From the NCBI GenBank assembly GCA_016297695.1, contig JAEDGC010000011.1, forward strand, positions 1-41,591: 41,591 nt of DNA. Reading direction: 5' to 3'. Source of the DNA: Bacilli bacterium. Its GTDB lineage: Bacteria > Bacillota_I > Bacilli_A > RF39 > UBA660. The first letter of the stretch is position 1. Every line of letters begins with the position of its first letter. The position numbers and the translations under genes are program-made. The notes under the pieces were generated by a model that saw only the letters and a list, made by a program, of their open reading frames with translations, was not told the origin of the DNA and did no database searches. This document shows, in pieces, positions 16,281 to 25,663 of the stretch.

Positions 16281-18063
16281 ATAATCCTCCACCAGATCCA
16301 AAAGAATCTAATTCTTCTTGAGTAACTACAACATTAATACGCATACGTTTATTACCGCAAATAAATAATCCTTCACCTTGATTATAATATTTGATTCCTT
16401 CTTTTTCACTGTCATTCAAATCTATCAACATTGACAAATCTTCGACAGCTTGTTTACGAAGTCCCATAACTAAATAATATGATGCATTGTCAAATATTGC
16501 CTTTCCATGAACTATAACATTTGGAGCCGCAAAATCTGTAGGTTGTTGAGTAATAATTATTGTACCAGTATTATATTTACGTGCACGTCTTTGAATTTGA
16601 GCTAAGAATTCAGCTCCAAGTTCATTACGACTTGATAATAACACGTGAGCTTCATCTATACACATTACAGTGTCGACTGATTTATCAAGACATTGTCCCC
16701 AAGCATATTTTAATATATTGAAGAATAATGCATTTTTAATATTTTCATCACTATTCATTAATTCTCTTATATTAAATACAATAAAATCACTATTAATATC
16801 TAATGTTGTTATACCTGTAAAGAAATGTCTTAATTCACGAACTAAAGGTCTAATTTTAAGTTCTAATCGTTCCATTACATCTCTTTCACGTGTCTTATCA
16901 GGCATAGATAAAAGTCTTCCTTTAATAGTAGCATAAACATCGTCAAATGTTGGATAATCTTCAGATTTTAATGATTTAAAATCTGTATTTTCATCTATTT
17001 TATATCTTTTATATGTATCTTGTACTACTTCAGAAAACATATTTAAAACATCTTCTTCAATAGATGGAGTATAATATTTCATGAAGGCTTTCAAAGTTAA
17101 TAATGAACTTGATAAAATAGTGTGACCTAATCCTTCAGTAATATCTTCTTCATCAATATCTACAACTATTTCAAGTGGATTAATCATTCCCATTTTTCCA
17201 CCTTTACCAAGGTCTAAGAAATCTCCACCCATATTACGAGCCATTTCAGCAAGTTCACCTTCTGGATCAATACAAACAACTTTATATTGATTTCTTAAAT
17301 GACTTCTTAAAAGTAATTTAGCTGCTGTTGATTTACCAGAACCAGAAGTACCTAATATTATAATATTAGCAGTATTTCTGTTATTTTCTTTTTTTATTTT
17401 ATATAAGAATTGATTAAATAATACTACACCACCTGAGAAATCAACACCAAATAGCGTACTATTTCCAGGATCTTTTATGCTATCGAATATAAATGGATAC
17501 ATCGCTGCCATAGTAACAGATGGCATTGGTGTTCCAACTCTATTTTCAACATCTTGTTTAGGAAATATTGGTAAAATGGATTTCAATACTTTTTCTTGTT
17601 CAAACATTAATGGTACACCACGCATACCCATACCATCTATATAATTTCTAACCTGCATTTTCTTTATTTCTAATTCTTCTTTAGAATCAGCTGAAACAAA
17701 TAAATGCATTTGAAAATCAAAAATACGAGCTTGTGTAGCAGCCAATTGTTGAATGAAAACCTCTAAAGATTCATAATCTTGTCTAATTCTTTCTTGAATA
17801 GTACGATCATGTTCATTTTGAAATCTTTGTTTTAAATCAGCAATTTCTTTATTCAACATTCTTTGTAATGTTGAAAATTCTATCGGAATATGTTTAATAG
17901 CTATTTTAACTCCTGAAATATTTGTTATATTAGCTAAATAACCTTCATAAATAGATTTAGGATAAGTAATTATTGTCAATATAGTACAATATTTACCACT
18001 CATCATAAATTCAGTAGGTTTAAATTCTATTCCCTTTGGGGCTAATTGACTTTTTAAGTTCAT
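16279..18063 (-). CDS. virB4: VirB4-type T4SS ATPase (main part)
   Basis: VirB4 ATPases energise assembly and transport in all T4SSs. The 594-aa product holds the linker domain (about 1-200) and the RecA-like ATPase: Walker A LGTSGSGKSTAAK (about residue 235), VVCIDPEGELAEMARNMGGDF (described by its ends), Walker B VMCIDEAHVLLSS (about 465) and IIITQQPTDF. The N-terminal domain is encoded separately by the preceding gene, whose TGA stop overlaps this ATG as ATGA. It resembles the CD1110-type VirB4 of clostridial elements. It ends at the large hairpin. Confidence 0.95.
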   Translation of the reverse strand: MNLKSQLAPKGIEFKPTEFMMSGKYCTILTIITYPKSIYEGYLANITNISGVKIAIKHIPIEFSTLQRMLNKEIADLKQRFQNEHDRTIQERIRQDYESLEVFIQQLAATQARIFDFQMHLFVSADSKEELEIKKMQVRNYIDGMGMRGVPLMFEQEKVLKSILPIFPKQDVENRVGTPMPSVTMAAMYPFIFDSIKDPGNSTLFGVDFSGGVVLFNQFLYKIKKENNRNTANIIILGTSGSGKSTAAKLLLRSHLRNQYKVVCIDPEGELAEMARNMGGDFLDLGKGGKMGMINPLEIVVDIDEEDITEGLGHTILSSSLLTLKAFMKYYTPSIEEDVLNMFSEVVQDTYKRYKIDENTDFKSLKSEDYPTFDDVYATIKGRLLSMPDKTRERDVMERLELKIRPLVRELRHFFTGITTLDINSDFIVFNIRELMNSDENIKNALFFNILKYAWGQCLDKSVDTVMCIDEAHVLLSSRNELGAEFLAQIQRRARKYNTGTIIITQQPTDFAAPNVIVHGKAIFDNASYYLVMGLRKQAVEDLSMLIDLNDSEKEGIKYYNQGEGLFICGNKRMRINVVVTQEELDSFGSGGGL

Positions 18064-18629
18064 TGAGGCATCACCGTTCCAAATCCAGTTTGACTTCCTC
18101 CATTAAAGAAGTTATCAATTATCATTCTCAAGTCAGAATTTGATGTTTGAGTTGATTGTAATCCACAAGTTGCAAGTTGAGAAATTAAATTATGAATACG
18201 TTTTTGAACAATTTCCATTTTCTTTTCTTTGAACAAAATATAGTATTCTGTATCAACAACATTGTATTCTTGACTCATAAACATATTAGCTTTATTTATA
18301 TCTTCTAATATTAACTTTCTTGTAATACCATCAGAAGCATTGTTATAAGCAATTTGTAACGTTGATAAGTACACACCAATATCAACAGGACGGTCTGCTA
18401 CAATAAGCCAAAATTCATAATCTATAGCGTTATACATATTTCTCAAATTATAAATTGTATTTTGTTGAACTCCAGCATCCATAATAAATATGTTCTTTGG
18501 AGCTATTTTAACACCAGTAACATATTGTCCATTATCTAGCTGTATCATTCCATTCATTATATTTTTTACAGGCATCCAATCTTCTGCATATTTGGAAACC
18601 ATTTGTGTTGTATCACTTTTCTTCGCCAT
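18060..18629 (-). CDS. Separate N-terminal domain of VirB4 (TraC-like)
   Basis: These 189 aa correspond to the part usually fused in front of VirB4. The start is DWMPVKNIMNGMIQLDNGQYVTGVKI (described by its ends), a beta-rich TraC/VirB4 N-domain pattern, followed by a helical stretch and FFNGGSQTGFG, which in VirB4 relatives leads into the linker. It overlaps prgI by 17 bp and virB4 by 4 bp (ATGA). No frameshift is needed to explain it, and both parts keep good start contexts, so this looks like a genuine two-protein VirB4 with coupled translation rather than a broken gene. Confidence 0.8.
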   Translation of the reverse strand: MAKKSDTTQMVSKYAEDWMPVKNIMNGMIQLDNGQYVTGVKIAPKNIFIMDAGVQQNTIYNLRNMYNAIDYEFWLIVADRPVDIGVYLSTLQIAYNNASDGITRKLILEDINKANMFMSQEYNVVDTEYYILFKEKKMEIVQKRIHNLISQLATCGLQSTQTSNSDLRMIIDNFFNGGSQTGFGTVMPQ

Positions 18630-18924
18630 CTCTTATACACCAACCTCTCCAATAATATCTTCTTCTATTAATGTAAAATGTTATTATGTTCGTAATCAAT
18701 TGTAACATATTATGATAATTAGGTACAGGAGTTACTAAAAAAGCAGAAATTAATGCCGGAGAAATAATTAAAATCATTTCTCCTAAAGCAGCTGTTTTTA
18801 TAATAACTAGTGCAACTATTGTAATAGTACATCCTATTAAAAATATTGCTAAATCAATAGGTGTAAATAACCCTAAAATCAATTGTGATTTTTTTGAATT
18901 AGCCGGTATTAAATATCCATTCAT
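18613..18924 (-). CDS. prgI: PrgI/VirB3-like T4SS membrane protein
   Basis: This 103-aa protein has two membrane helices (about 26-45 and 49-67) flanked by short polar ends. The IPANSKKSQLILGLFTPIDL start and the YINRRRYYWRG C-terminus are characteristic of gram-positive PrgI proteins. PrgI corresponds to VirB3, an inner-membrane partner of VirB4 and VirB6. It lies directly between the trbL-like gene and virB4, the canonical order. The ribosome binding site GGAGG is present. Confidence 0.9.
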   Translation of the reverse strand: MNGYLIPANSKKSQLILGLFTPIDLAIFLIGCTITIVALVIIKTAALGEMILIISPALISAFLVTPVPNYHNMLQLITNIITFYINRRRYYWRGWCIRDGEEK

Positions 18925-18941
18925 TCCCTTTTATCCTCCTA

Positions 18942-21167
18942 CTATTTTTTATCGTTTTGTTTCTTCATAGCTTCTTTGTATTCTATAGAAGTTTTTCCTT
19001 CTGTAACAGCTGCTGAAGCTTTTGCTTTTTGACTTCTATATCCGTCTTTTGAATCTGTTATATTTCCTAAATCTGCAGCTGTAGCCTCATTACTTCCATA
19101 GTAAAATTTATCGTCACTAGAATTATAAGATACCCCACTATAAGCAGATCCTTCATACATAGAAATTAAATCTTTGGCAGTAATTGCATTTCCATTTTTA
19201 TCTACAATTTCATTTCCTCTAATTCTATAATTATCCATTTTACTAATAATGTTTTTATCAAGACCAATTTCTTGCATTAGTTCTGGTTTTTTCTTAGCTG
19301 CATCAGCTATTTGTTTTAGATTATATGCATAACCCTGAGTATTTTTAGTAATTGATTTAATACGGTCGCCCAACATGCTTCCTTCTAACTTTTTAATCAT
19401 CTCATCTACACGTTGGCCATCTTTCATAGAGACTCCCGCAGTTTGTAATGCTTTTAATTCGTCCAGTTGAGATTTCTTTTGATTATAAGCTACTGAACTA
19501 AATAAAGACTCAAAATCACCAAAAGAATCCTTAATTGATTGAGCATAGTTTACTCTATCAACAGCCCTAGTAGTAGATCCTGTAGCCCAAGATTTTATTG
19601 CGCTTCCTAAATCTTTAGCATGATTTAAAGCAACTGGTCCATTATGATTAGCTCGATATGATTCTCTTTTGTCTCTTTTTTCTATAGCATCAGCTGCAGC
19701 TTTGCCAGCAGCAGTTGATAATTGAGAATAATCTTTAACTCCATAACCTTCTTTTGCACCTCTCCAAAGTCCACTAAAAGCACCTCCAGTTGTACTAAAA
19801 GGTACTTTTAAAGTTCTCCCAATAGCTCCCATTGTGCCTTTAAAAGCTTCTTTTTTATCGCCATTTTTCCAAGGTTGAAGTTTCCAACCATTTATCATTC
19901 TATTTCCACTGTGTGTAAGATTTCTAACACCAGCTGTTGCAGCAGCACCTAGAGCGCCAGTTGCTGCAAAAAATCCGCCGTCTGCAAGTTTTCCTTTGAT
20001 ACCAAATTTTAAATTTCCGGCTTCGAATCCTAAAGCTTCTCCCAATAGCTTTGGCGCTTGTTTTGCAAAGGCAAATAATCCCATAGCTAAAATTGCTTTA
20101 CCAATTAGTCCAACACTACTAAATCCATTCATTGAATCTACTATTGCAAATAAATTGCTGCACATGAATATTGCAAATTCAATAACTATTAATCTTACAA
20201 AAAGTTCTAAAAAAACTGAAATTGTTGCTTTAGACCATTTATCAAACTGACCTTCTTTTCCTGGAATCATTTTCATTAAAACAGGAATTGGAGCTATTAA
20301 CTGATAGAATGCTAATTTTGCAGCCCTTACTCCTAAATCGATACTAAATGATAACAACAAATATATTAAAAATCCTGCTGAAACCGTCGAAATTATAACT
20401 GAATAGGATATGCTATTGTCTTTATCCTCATCATAAGCATTTTTTGCAAATGTTGCCATATAATTAAAATTTCCGGTATAAACCATATACAATCTTGCAT
20501 CCGCCCAAGATGTTCCATAAGGATTTGTAACTTTAGCATAATCACTATTGTTTGGAGTAAAAAATGCTTCTAATACTGCCAATGTAATGTAATTACCCTG
20601 ACATTCATTATGAGTTATTTCTGTTACTCCCGATATATCGTTACCTGAAGAATCCTTAACAGATACAGTTTTTTCTGGTTCTGTTTCGAAATTGCATACT
20701 TCGTACATTGAATCACTAGAGTTAGTTATTGGACTTTCTCCAGTTTCTTTAAATTTATTTAAATCAATTTGAAATATTTTTCCAATAATATTATCACTTA
20801 ATATTGCCGATTGCATAGAAAAAGCATATTTAAAAATAGTTGGAATTAAAACTACTAATATAACAGATGTAATCAATGATTTAAAAGATTTTATTACTCC
20901 TTTATTTATTTCATCTGGATTAACTAATGCTTTGAGTAATGAAGAAGATAACATAAATAAAGCTATAACCCCAATAAACAAATAAACTCTATCTGCTATT
21001 GCTCGATAAATAGAATTATCTAATAATTGAACTTCTGCCAAAGCATAAAATAATTTAAAAAATACACTTACCAATTTGAATACAACGCCATCAATAACTG
21101 CTAATAAACCTATAATTCCATATACGACAGTATCTTTAACTGATTCAAAAATATTAAATATCAGCAT
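18942..21167 (-). CDS. VirB6/TrbL-like polytopic T4SS channel protein
   Basis: The 741-aa protein has a hydrophobic N-terminal half with about seven helices (residues 15-400). One extracytoplasmic loop (about 120-230) has two or more Cys and GTSWADARLYMVYTGNF. A hydrophilic C-terminal 340 residues follow, rich in Ala/Lys/Gly with short helices. Gram-positive VirB6 (TrbL-type) proteins share this build. I place the start at the ATG at 21167, 6 nt after GGAGGTG; a GTG at 21176 lies within that site. It is 17 bp from prgI. The long soluble tail may contact VirB4 or VirD4 (inference). Confidence 0.85.
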   Translation of the reverse strand: MLIFNIFESVKDTVVYGIIGLLAVIDGVVFKLVSVFFKLFYALAEVQLLDNSIYRAIADRVYLFIGVIALFMLSSSLLKALVNPDEINKGVIKSFKSLITSVILVVLIPTIFKYAFSMQSAILSDNIIGKIFQIDLNKFKETGESPITNSSDSMYEVCNFETEPEKTVSVKDSSGNDISGVTEITHNECQGNYITLAVLEAFFTPNNSDYAKVTNPYGTSWADARLYMVYTGNFNYMATFAKNAYDEDKDNSISYSVIISTVSAGFLIYLLLSFSIDLGVRAAKLAFYQLIAPIPVLMKMIPGKEGQFDKWSKATISVFLELFVRLIVIEFAIFMCSNLFAIVDSMNGFSSVGLIGKAILAMGLFAFAKQAPKLLGEALGFEAGNLKFGIKGKLADGGFFAATGALGAAATAGVRNLTHSGNRMINGWKLQPWKNGDKKEAFKGTMGAIGRTLKVPFSTTGGAFSGLWRGAKEGYGVKDYSQLSTAAGKAAADAIEKRDKRESYRANHNGPVALNHAKDLGSAIKSWATGSTTRAVDRVNYAQSIKDSFGDFESLFSSVAYNQKKSQLDELKALQTAGVSMKDGQRVDEMIKKLEGSMLGDRIKSITKNTQGYAYNLKQIADAAKKKPELMQEIGLDKNIISKMDNYRIRGNEIVDKNGNAITAKDLISMYEGSAYSGVSYNSSDDKFYYGSNEATAADLGNITDSKDGYRSQKAKASAAVTEGKTSIEYKEAMKKQNDKK

Positions 21168-21187
21168 TTTTAACACCTCCTTTTATT

Positions 21188-21922
21188 TTATAAAAGACAT
21201 TCTGGATCAACTATATCAAATAACCCAAGTATAAAATTTAAAATAGTTGGTAATACAAGTATTAATATTGCAATAACCAATCTTTTTCCGAATTTCATTA
21301 ATGCTACTTTTACAGCATTATCATTTTGAGAAATAATTCCCCCACCAAAATCCTTTATACTCAATGCTAATAATAATATAGGAACCGCAAATTTTATTAT
21401 GTTATATATATCACGTACATATTTTCCAACTGCAGTGTTTGTTCCAAATAAGCTATCACAATTTAATTCAGACGTATCTGTGGGTTTCATAGTCACTTTC
21501 TCTGTTTGACTTCCTACATTTTGGCTAGGATTAATACCACTTGATGTTCCACCGCTAAAAATACCTGAATTAGATCCAGTACCATATTGAGAATCACAAC
21601 TTTTCTTACATTCTGTTTTAGCTGTCTCATTTCCATATTTTTCACATTTATTATAACATGTTTCTTTTCCATCAGAGGTACTTGAAGAAGATTGACAATT
21701 TGCCATACATTTATCATAATCAGTACTCGATTGAATTCCTTTACATCTTGATTCACAAGAATTTGAATTTACATATTGTTTGTATGCACTACTACTTTTA
21801 CATGCTGTTTCTGCTGAAGAATTACCGCAATTTGTACATCCATCACTTCCTGTACAAGCATGAACATTAACAACATAAAATAATGAAATTACAATTAATA
21901 AAATATAATATTTTTTTTTCAT
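21188..21922 (-). CDS. Secreted Cys-rich protein with C-terminal VirB2/TrbC-like double helix (paralogue A)
   Basis: These 244 aa have a signal peptide (about 1-22), a Cys-rich region with about 13 Cys in spaced pairs (CTGSDGCTNCGN, CESRCKGIQSS, CMANC, CYNKC), a Ser/Gly linker and then a C-terminal VirB2-like part with two helices (about 176-195, 213-236) separated by a short charged loop (SQNDNAVKVALMKFGKR). VirB2/TrbC subunits form the T4SS pilus. The last 115 residues and the N-terminal Cys block are clearly paralogous to the SGNH-containing protein at 23170. Ribosome binding site AAAGGAG; 10-20 bp before trbL. Confidence 0.8.
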   Translation of the reverse strand: MKKKYYILLIVISLFYVVNVHACTGSDGCTNCGNSSAETACKSSSAYKQYVNSNSCESRCKGIQSSTDYDKCMANCQSSSSTSDGKETCYNKCEKYGNETAKTECKKSCDSQYGTGSNSGIFSGGTSSGINPSQNVGSQTEKVTMKPTDTSELNCDSLFGTNTAVGKYVRDIYNIIKFAVPILLLALSIKDFGGGIISQNDNAVKVALMKFGKRLVIAILILVLPTILNFILGLFDIVDPECLL

Positions 21923-21933
21923 AGTTAACTCCT

Positions 21934-23067
21934 TTACTCGTTTGGAATATCACAATTTTTAGGATCAAAAATACAATTTCGACAATTCTCATAATCTTCT
22001 GTACCATCAGTTGCACCATCTATTAATCCAACTATAAAATTAATAACTGTTGGTAAGACAAATATTACAATTGCAAAAACAATTTTCCAAGCAAAACTAT
22101 ATGCATTTTTCTTTATAGAATCATCATTACCGCTTAACATAGCTTTAGAAAAATTAATAACTCCAATAATTATTAATCCAATTGGAATTAATATTTTAAC
22201 TATTACTAATACATACCCTATAAATCTTACTACTTTCATTGTACCAGCATCTTCTTCACATATATCAGATAAAAACAATAGTTTACTTGCAGCTGATTCT
22301 GTATCTTTTTCAGTTACTTTTATTCCACCTGGTGAAGTAGATTTGGTACAAGTCGTATCCATTTTATCAGCAGTGGTCCTTACATGAATATTTTCAACTG
22401 GAGTTAGCATCATATCACCAGCTTCTCCTGGAGGACAAGAATCAATTACAATATCATCTCTACAAACCAATCCTGAATCACCATATGTCCACCCTTTTTT
22501 TACAGAACTACTAATTCTATTATCAAGGGCTTCTTGACCTTCACTGTTATAAATTTTATATCCAAAAGTTTTTTTAGTTACTGGATTAAAATTTACAGTA
22601 AATGATGAACCTGTAGATATTCTATAAACACATGAAGTAATATATTCTGTTAATTTTCCGTTAACTGTTGCTTTGTATTGCCAACCAATATTTAATGCAT
22701 ATTGATCTTTTGTGTTTGTGCTAACGTCAATAGTTTTTCCAACTATTGCATCATCATATAAATAAACATACATAGGTGCACATGTGAATTTACCATTTTT
22801 ATAGAAATCACTATCCTGAGTGTTATCACTTTCAGCTACTCTAAAATCATAAACATCATCTTTTTTCTGCAAAGAACCAACTTTTATTTTACTATTGCCA
22901 TCTTGAATTATTAACCACGAAAAAGAATCATATTCATATTCACAAGAATTTGATTTTACTTCACTCATGTTCATATTTACCAACTCAGCTTTTGCAAAAG
23001 TATCTAATTGAAATAAAAACATTACTGTAAAAGTTAATAATATATATTTAAAATATTTCTTTATCAT
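21934..23067 (-). CDS. Secreted protein with large N-domain and C-terminal VirB2/TrbC-like double helix (paralogue B)
   Basis: I place the start at the ATG at 23067 (377 aa), 6 nt after AGAGG; another ATG lies at 23085. A signal peptide (ends near LDTFA) is followed by about 240 residues of beta-rich extracytoplasmic sequence with paired Cys. The C-terminal segment is KILIPIGLIIIGVINFSKAML, then a DDSIKKNA loop and IVIFVLPTVINFIVGLID, ending in CRNCIFDPKNC. That ending is shared with the subunits at 25655 and 28105. The N-domain is not recognised. An extended -10 promoter lies upstream. Confidence 0.78.
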   Translation of the reverse strand: MIKKYFKYILLTFTVMFLFQLDTFAKAELVNMNMSEVKSNSCEYEYDSFSWLIIQDGNSKIKVGSLQKKDDVYDFRVAESDNTQDSDFYKNGKFTCAPMYVYLYDDAIVGKTIDVSTNTKDQYALNIGWQYKATVNGKLTEYITSCVYRISTGSSFTVNFNPVTKKTFGYKIYNSEGQEALDNRISSSVKKGWTYGDSGLVCRDDIVIDSCPPGEAGDMMLTPVENIHVRTTADKMDTTCTKSTSPGGIKVTEKDTESAASKLLFLSDICEEDAGTMKVVRFIGYVLVIVKILIPIGLIIIGVINFSKAMLSGNDDSIKKNAYSFAWKIVFAIVIFVLPTVINFIVGLIDGATDGTEDYENCRNCIFDPKNCDIPNE

Positions 23068-23094
23068 ATTTAAACCTCTATTCATCTATTTAAA

Positions 23095-23103
23095 ATTATA
23101 TCA
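23095..23103 (-). promoter_or_regulatory. Extended -10 promoter for paralogue B
   Basis: Minus strand TGATATAAT lies 28 nt upstream of the chosen start and just after the terminator of the SGNH gene. Confidence 0.55.
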
Positions 23104-23132
23104 TAAAGTTTTTAGTTATAAAAGTTTTTTAA

Positions 23133-23160
23133 ATAAAAAACTGATAGAAAAATCCATCAG
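23133..23160 (-). terminator. Intrinsic terminator of the SGNH-pilin gene
   Basis: Minus strand: stem CTGATGG/CTATCAG (23154-23160 with 23141-23147, one G-U pair) followed by TTTTTTATTT. Confidence 0.75.
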
Positions 23161-23169
23161 ATTTAAAAG

Positions 23170-24432
23170 TTATAAAAAACATGTTTTAATTTCAAGTAAA
23201 TTAAATATTAAATTTAATAATGTAGGTACTACTAAAATCAATATTGCTATTATTAATCTTTTGCCAAATGTTATTAACGCTACTTTTTTAGCATTATCAT
23301 TTTGTGATGTTATTGCTGTAGCAAAATCTTTTATACTTAATCCAAGTAATAATATTGGAGCTATAAATTTAATAATATTGTATATATCATGTAAAAATTT
23401 TCCAACTATAGTATTTGTTCCAAATAATGTATCACAATTTGCTTCTTGCTTATTTTCTTTCTTCATTGTTATTTTTTCTGTTTGTGTTCCCACATTATTA
23501 CTTGAACTTGAATTAGAACCTGAATTTATAGAAGATTGACAATTTGCCATACACTTATCATAATCACTACTTGATTGAATTCCTTTGCATTTTGATTCAC
23601 AAATATTTGTATTTGAATTAGAAGATGTAACTACTCCTGCTACTGCATTTGCAATTTTTTCCATTCCCGAAGAACTTGGATGTATCCCTTCTATAAAATC
23701 TTCATTAACAAAATTTACTTTTCTTAAATCAACATAATTTACTCCATTATTTTTAGCAAGTTGAATAATAACATTATCTATTTGATTTGTTCTTGATTCA
23801 GTATTATCTTTCAGATATTTTGGTATATAAGGAGCTATACAAGTTATTTCGGTTTTTGGATATTTTGTTTTTAACTTTTGTAACATAGAATAATAAGCAT
23901 TAGCAAAAATTGCATCATTTTTTAGATGTGCATTACCTACTGTCCCAATGGGAACGTCTTCACTATATATATCATTAACTCCTGCAAAGATAAATATTTT
24001 ATTTGGAGTTCCTTTAGATCCAACACTTGTTGTTCTATAATCTCCTGCCATATAATACTTTTCACCAACACGTTCAATATCATTAGTTGTAGTACCATCC
24101 CATGTAACTCTCGTACTTCCTATTGAATCATTTGCAATTACTCTCCAACCTTTTATATTTGCTAATCTAGCCCACCATGTTTCACTCATTGACATATCTC
24201 TAGATGAGTAATAAGCCATATAAGTTGCATCTCCATCAATTCCGTTTATATATCCTTCATATGTCGAAATACTATCTCCATAAATAGCTATTGTAATCTT
24301 TTTTTTACATTCTGTTTCTGCAGTTTGATTTCCACAATTTATACATCCATCATCTGTTGTACAGGCATATACATTTATACTAACAAATAAAAAAGTAACT
24401 ATTATAAATAATATATTTTTTATTTTTTTCAT
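23170..24432 (-). CDS. VirB2/TrbC-like subunit carrying an inserted SGNH hydrolase domain (paralogue C)
   Basis: The 420 aa show a signal peptide (about 1-23) and a Cys block (CTTDDGCINCGNQTAETEC) equal to that of the protein at 21188. A complete SGNH/GDSL hydrolase domain follows (about 46-268): block I GDSIS (Ser54), block II Gly105, block III GVND (Asn153) and block V EGIHP (His251, with Glu248 where Asp is usual). After it comes the second Cys block (CESKCKGIQSS, CMANC), the TEKITMK linker and two C-terminal helices (about 351-370, 391-413). SGNH enzymes are mostly esterases or deacetylases of sugars, wall polymers or lipids. The domain is inserted precisely into a pilin-like frame. The substrate is unknown. 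Confidence 0.88.
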   Translation of the reverse strand: MKKIKNILFIIVTFLFVSINVYACTTDDGCINCGNQTAETECKKKITIAIYGDSISTYEGYINGIDGDATYMAYYSSRDMSMSETWWARLANIKGWRVIANDSIGSTRVTWDGTTTNDIERVGEKYYMAGDYRTTSVGSKGTPNKIFIFAGVNDIYSEDVPIGTVGNAHLKNDAIFANAYYSMLQKLKTKYPKTEITCIAPYIPKYLKDNTESRTNQIDNVIIQLAKNNGVNYVDLRKVNFVNEDFIEGIHPSSSGMEKIANAVAGVVTSSNSNTNICESKCKGIQSSSDYDKCMANCQSSINSGSNSSSSNNVGTQTEKITMKKENKQEANCDTLFGTNTIVGKFLHDIYNIIKFIAPILLLGLSIKDFATAITSQNDNAKKVALITFGKRLIIAILILVVPTLLNLIFNLLEIKTCFL

Positions 24433-24470
24433 AATTATCTTTACACCTTTTTCATTCTAAAAGTTATTTT

Positions 24471-25595
24471 TTATCTTATTGTATAAGGATTTTCCTCTGT
24501 TCCATTACCATCTTTTAATAAAGTATTAGGTTTTAAAGCAACGACATATCTAGATATCATTTTACTAAAACCTCTATCTTTTTCTATTTCACCAGAATAA
24601 TTTACGTAATATATTTTATCTGTATTTGATGCATCTCCAGTATTTGTCCACCATCTATATTTTTCGTTATATAAATAATTATAATTTTTACATTCTTTAG
24701 ATGCAGGTGTGGTACAAGCTGGTGCTATACTTGCTTTTATGTATTCATATATAGGTATTAAACTTATATTTACATTTTCCATTTGTATACTACATTCTGT
24801 ACTTCCAGTATTGTTAGCATCTGAGTCTAATCTATTTGCAGTACATGCTGTAAATGTTGTAGTATATTCTTTTAATTGTTTATCTAGTTTTGAATATACC
24901 TTTTCTAAGGAATCCTTAATTCTACTCAATGAATAATTATTTATACCACAAGATAAATCTACTTCAGTATTATATCTATCATCCCAATAAACATATATTG
25001 ACTCGTCTTTATCATCCATATCTTGTGGAGTAATATATATTTTATTTTCTGAATCTATTTTAATAATTCGATAAATTATATCATTAATTTTTAAATAATT
25101 ATTTACATGTTCACCTCTAAACCTTAAAATTTCAGTTTCATCATATAATCCTGCACCTGATGTAACAATATTATTGTCCTTTTTTAGTTTATCGCTAAAT
25201 AATGTTGTAACAAAATCATTACAAGTTAGATAAGCCTGATAATCGTAATCATTGTTATTATAAGTAACAACAACATTACCTTTACAGCTTTCATCTTTTG
25301 TATATTTTTTTATAGGTTTCATGAATTTTTCATTTACTAATGTATTTTCATCAACTACAGAAGTTCTTATTGATTCATTAGGCAATTTACTCAAATTATT
25401 TTGATAATATTCATAAGCTGCATTAGCCATTATTTGTTCCATATTTTCATAAGAAATTCTTCTATTAACAATTGCAAATATAATTGAAATAATTATAATC
25501 AATACAATTATTCCAATTGCTCCAATACCAAAAATTTTTATTTTTTTCTTACTTTCATCATCCATCATCTTAAAACTATCTAATAAATATTTCAT
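24471..25595 (-). CDS. Membrane-anchored DUF6273-like protein
   Basis: These 374 aa have an N-terminal cytoplasmic tail (MKYLLDSFKMMDDESKKK), one helix (about 23-45), and an extracytoplasmic part beginning with YENMEQIMANAAYEYYQNN, a helical stretch like the start of a pseudopilin stalk. Residues about 155 onward resemble the DUF6273-type domain of secreted Firmicutes proteins: RFRGEHVNNYLKINDIIYRIIKI, WWTNTG, the final GNGTEENPYTI. About six Cys in the body. Function unknown. Its position among the pilin-like genes suggests a minor pilus component or tip ligand (inference). Confidence 0.7.
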   Translation of the reverse strand: MKYLLDSFKMMDDESKKKIKIFGIGAIGIIVLIIIISIIFAIVNRRISYENMEQIMANAAYEYYQNNLSKLPNESIRTSVVDENTLVNEKFMKPIKKYTKDESCKGNVVVTYNNNDYDYQAYLTCNDFVTTLFSDKLKKDNNIVTSGAGLYDETEILRFRGEHVNNYLKINDIIYRIIKIDSENKIYITPQDMDDKDESIYVYWDDRYNTEVDLSCGINNYSLSRIKDSLEKVYSKLDKQLKEYTTTFTACTANRLDSDANNTGSTECSIQMENVNISLIPIYEYIKASIAPACTTPASKECKNYNYLYNEKYRWWTNTGDASNTDKIYYVNYSGEIEKDRGFSKMISRYVVALKPNTLLKDGNGTEENPYTIR

Positions 25596-25621
25596 ATACT
25601 CACCATTTTCCTATCATATTA

Positions 25622-25630
25622 AGTATAACA
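25622..25630 (-). promoter_or_regulatory. Extended -10 promoter of the DUF6273-like gene
   Basis: Minus strand TGTTATACT directly follows the terminator of the upstream gene and lies 27 nt before the start. The same TGTTATACTTAA sequence recurs at 28068-28076 in the same place relative to a terminator. Confidence 0.5.
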
Positions 25631-25663
25631 AAAACAAAAAAAAGAAGCAATAATTTATTGCTT
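25631..25663 (-). terminator. Intrinsic terminator of paralogue D
   Basis: Minus strand: stem AAGCAATAA/TTATTGCTT (25645-25653 with 25655-25663; in practice a 7-bp stem with 5-nt loop) followed by a T-run of eight. Overlaps the stop codon. Confidence 0.8.

Noticed and set aside
18060..18063. Frameshift breaking virB4
   Set aside because: Both parts have complete reading frames joined by an ATGA overlap and the family tolerates a separate N-domain; kept as a check, not as a pseudogene.
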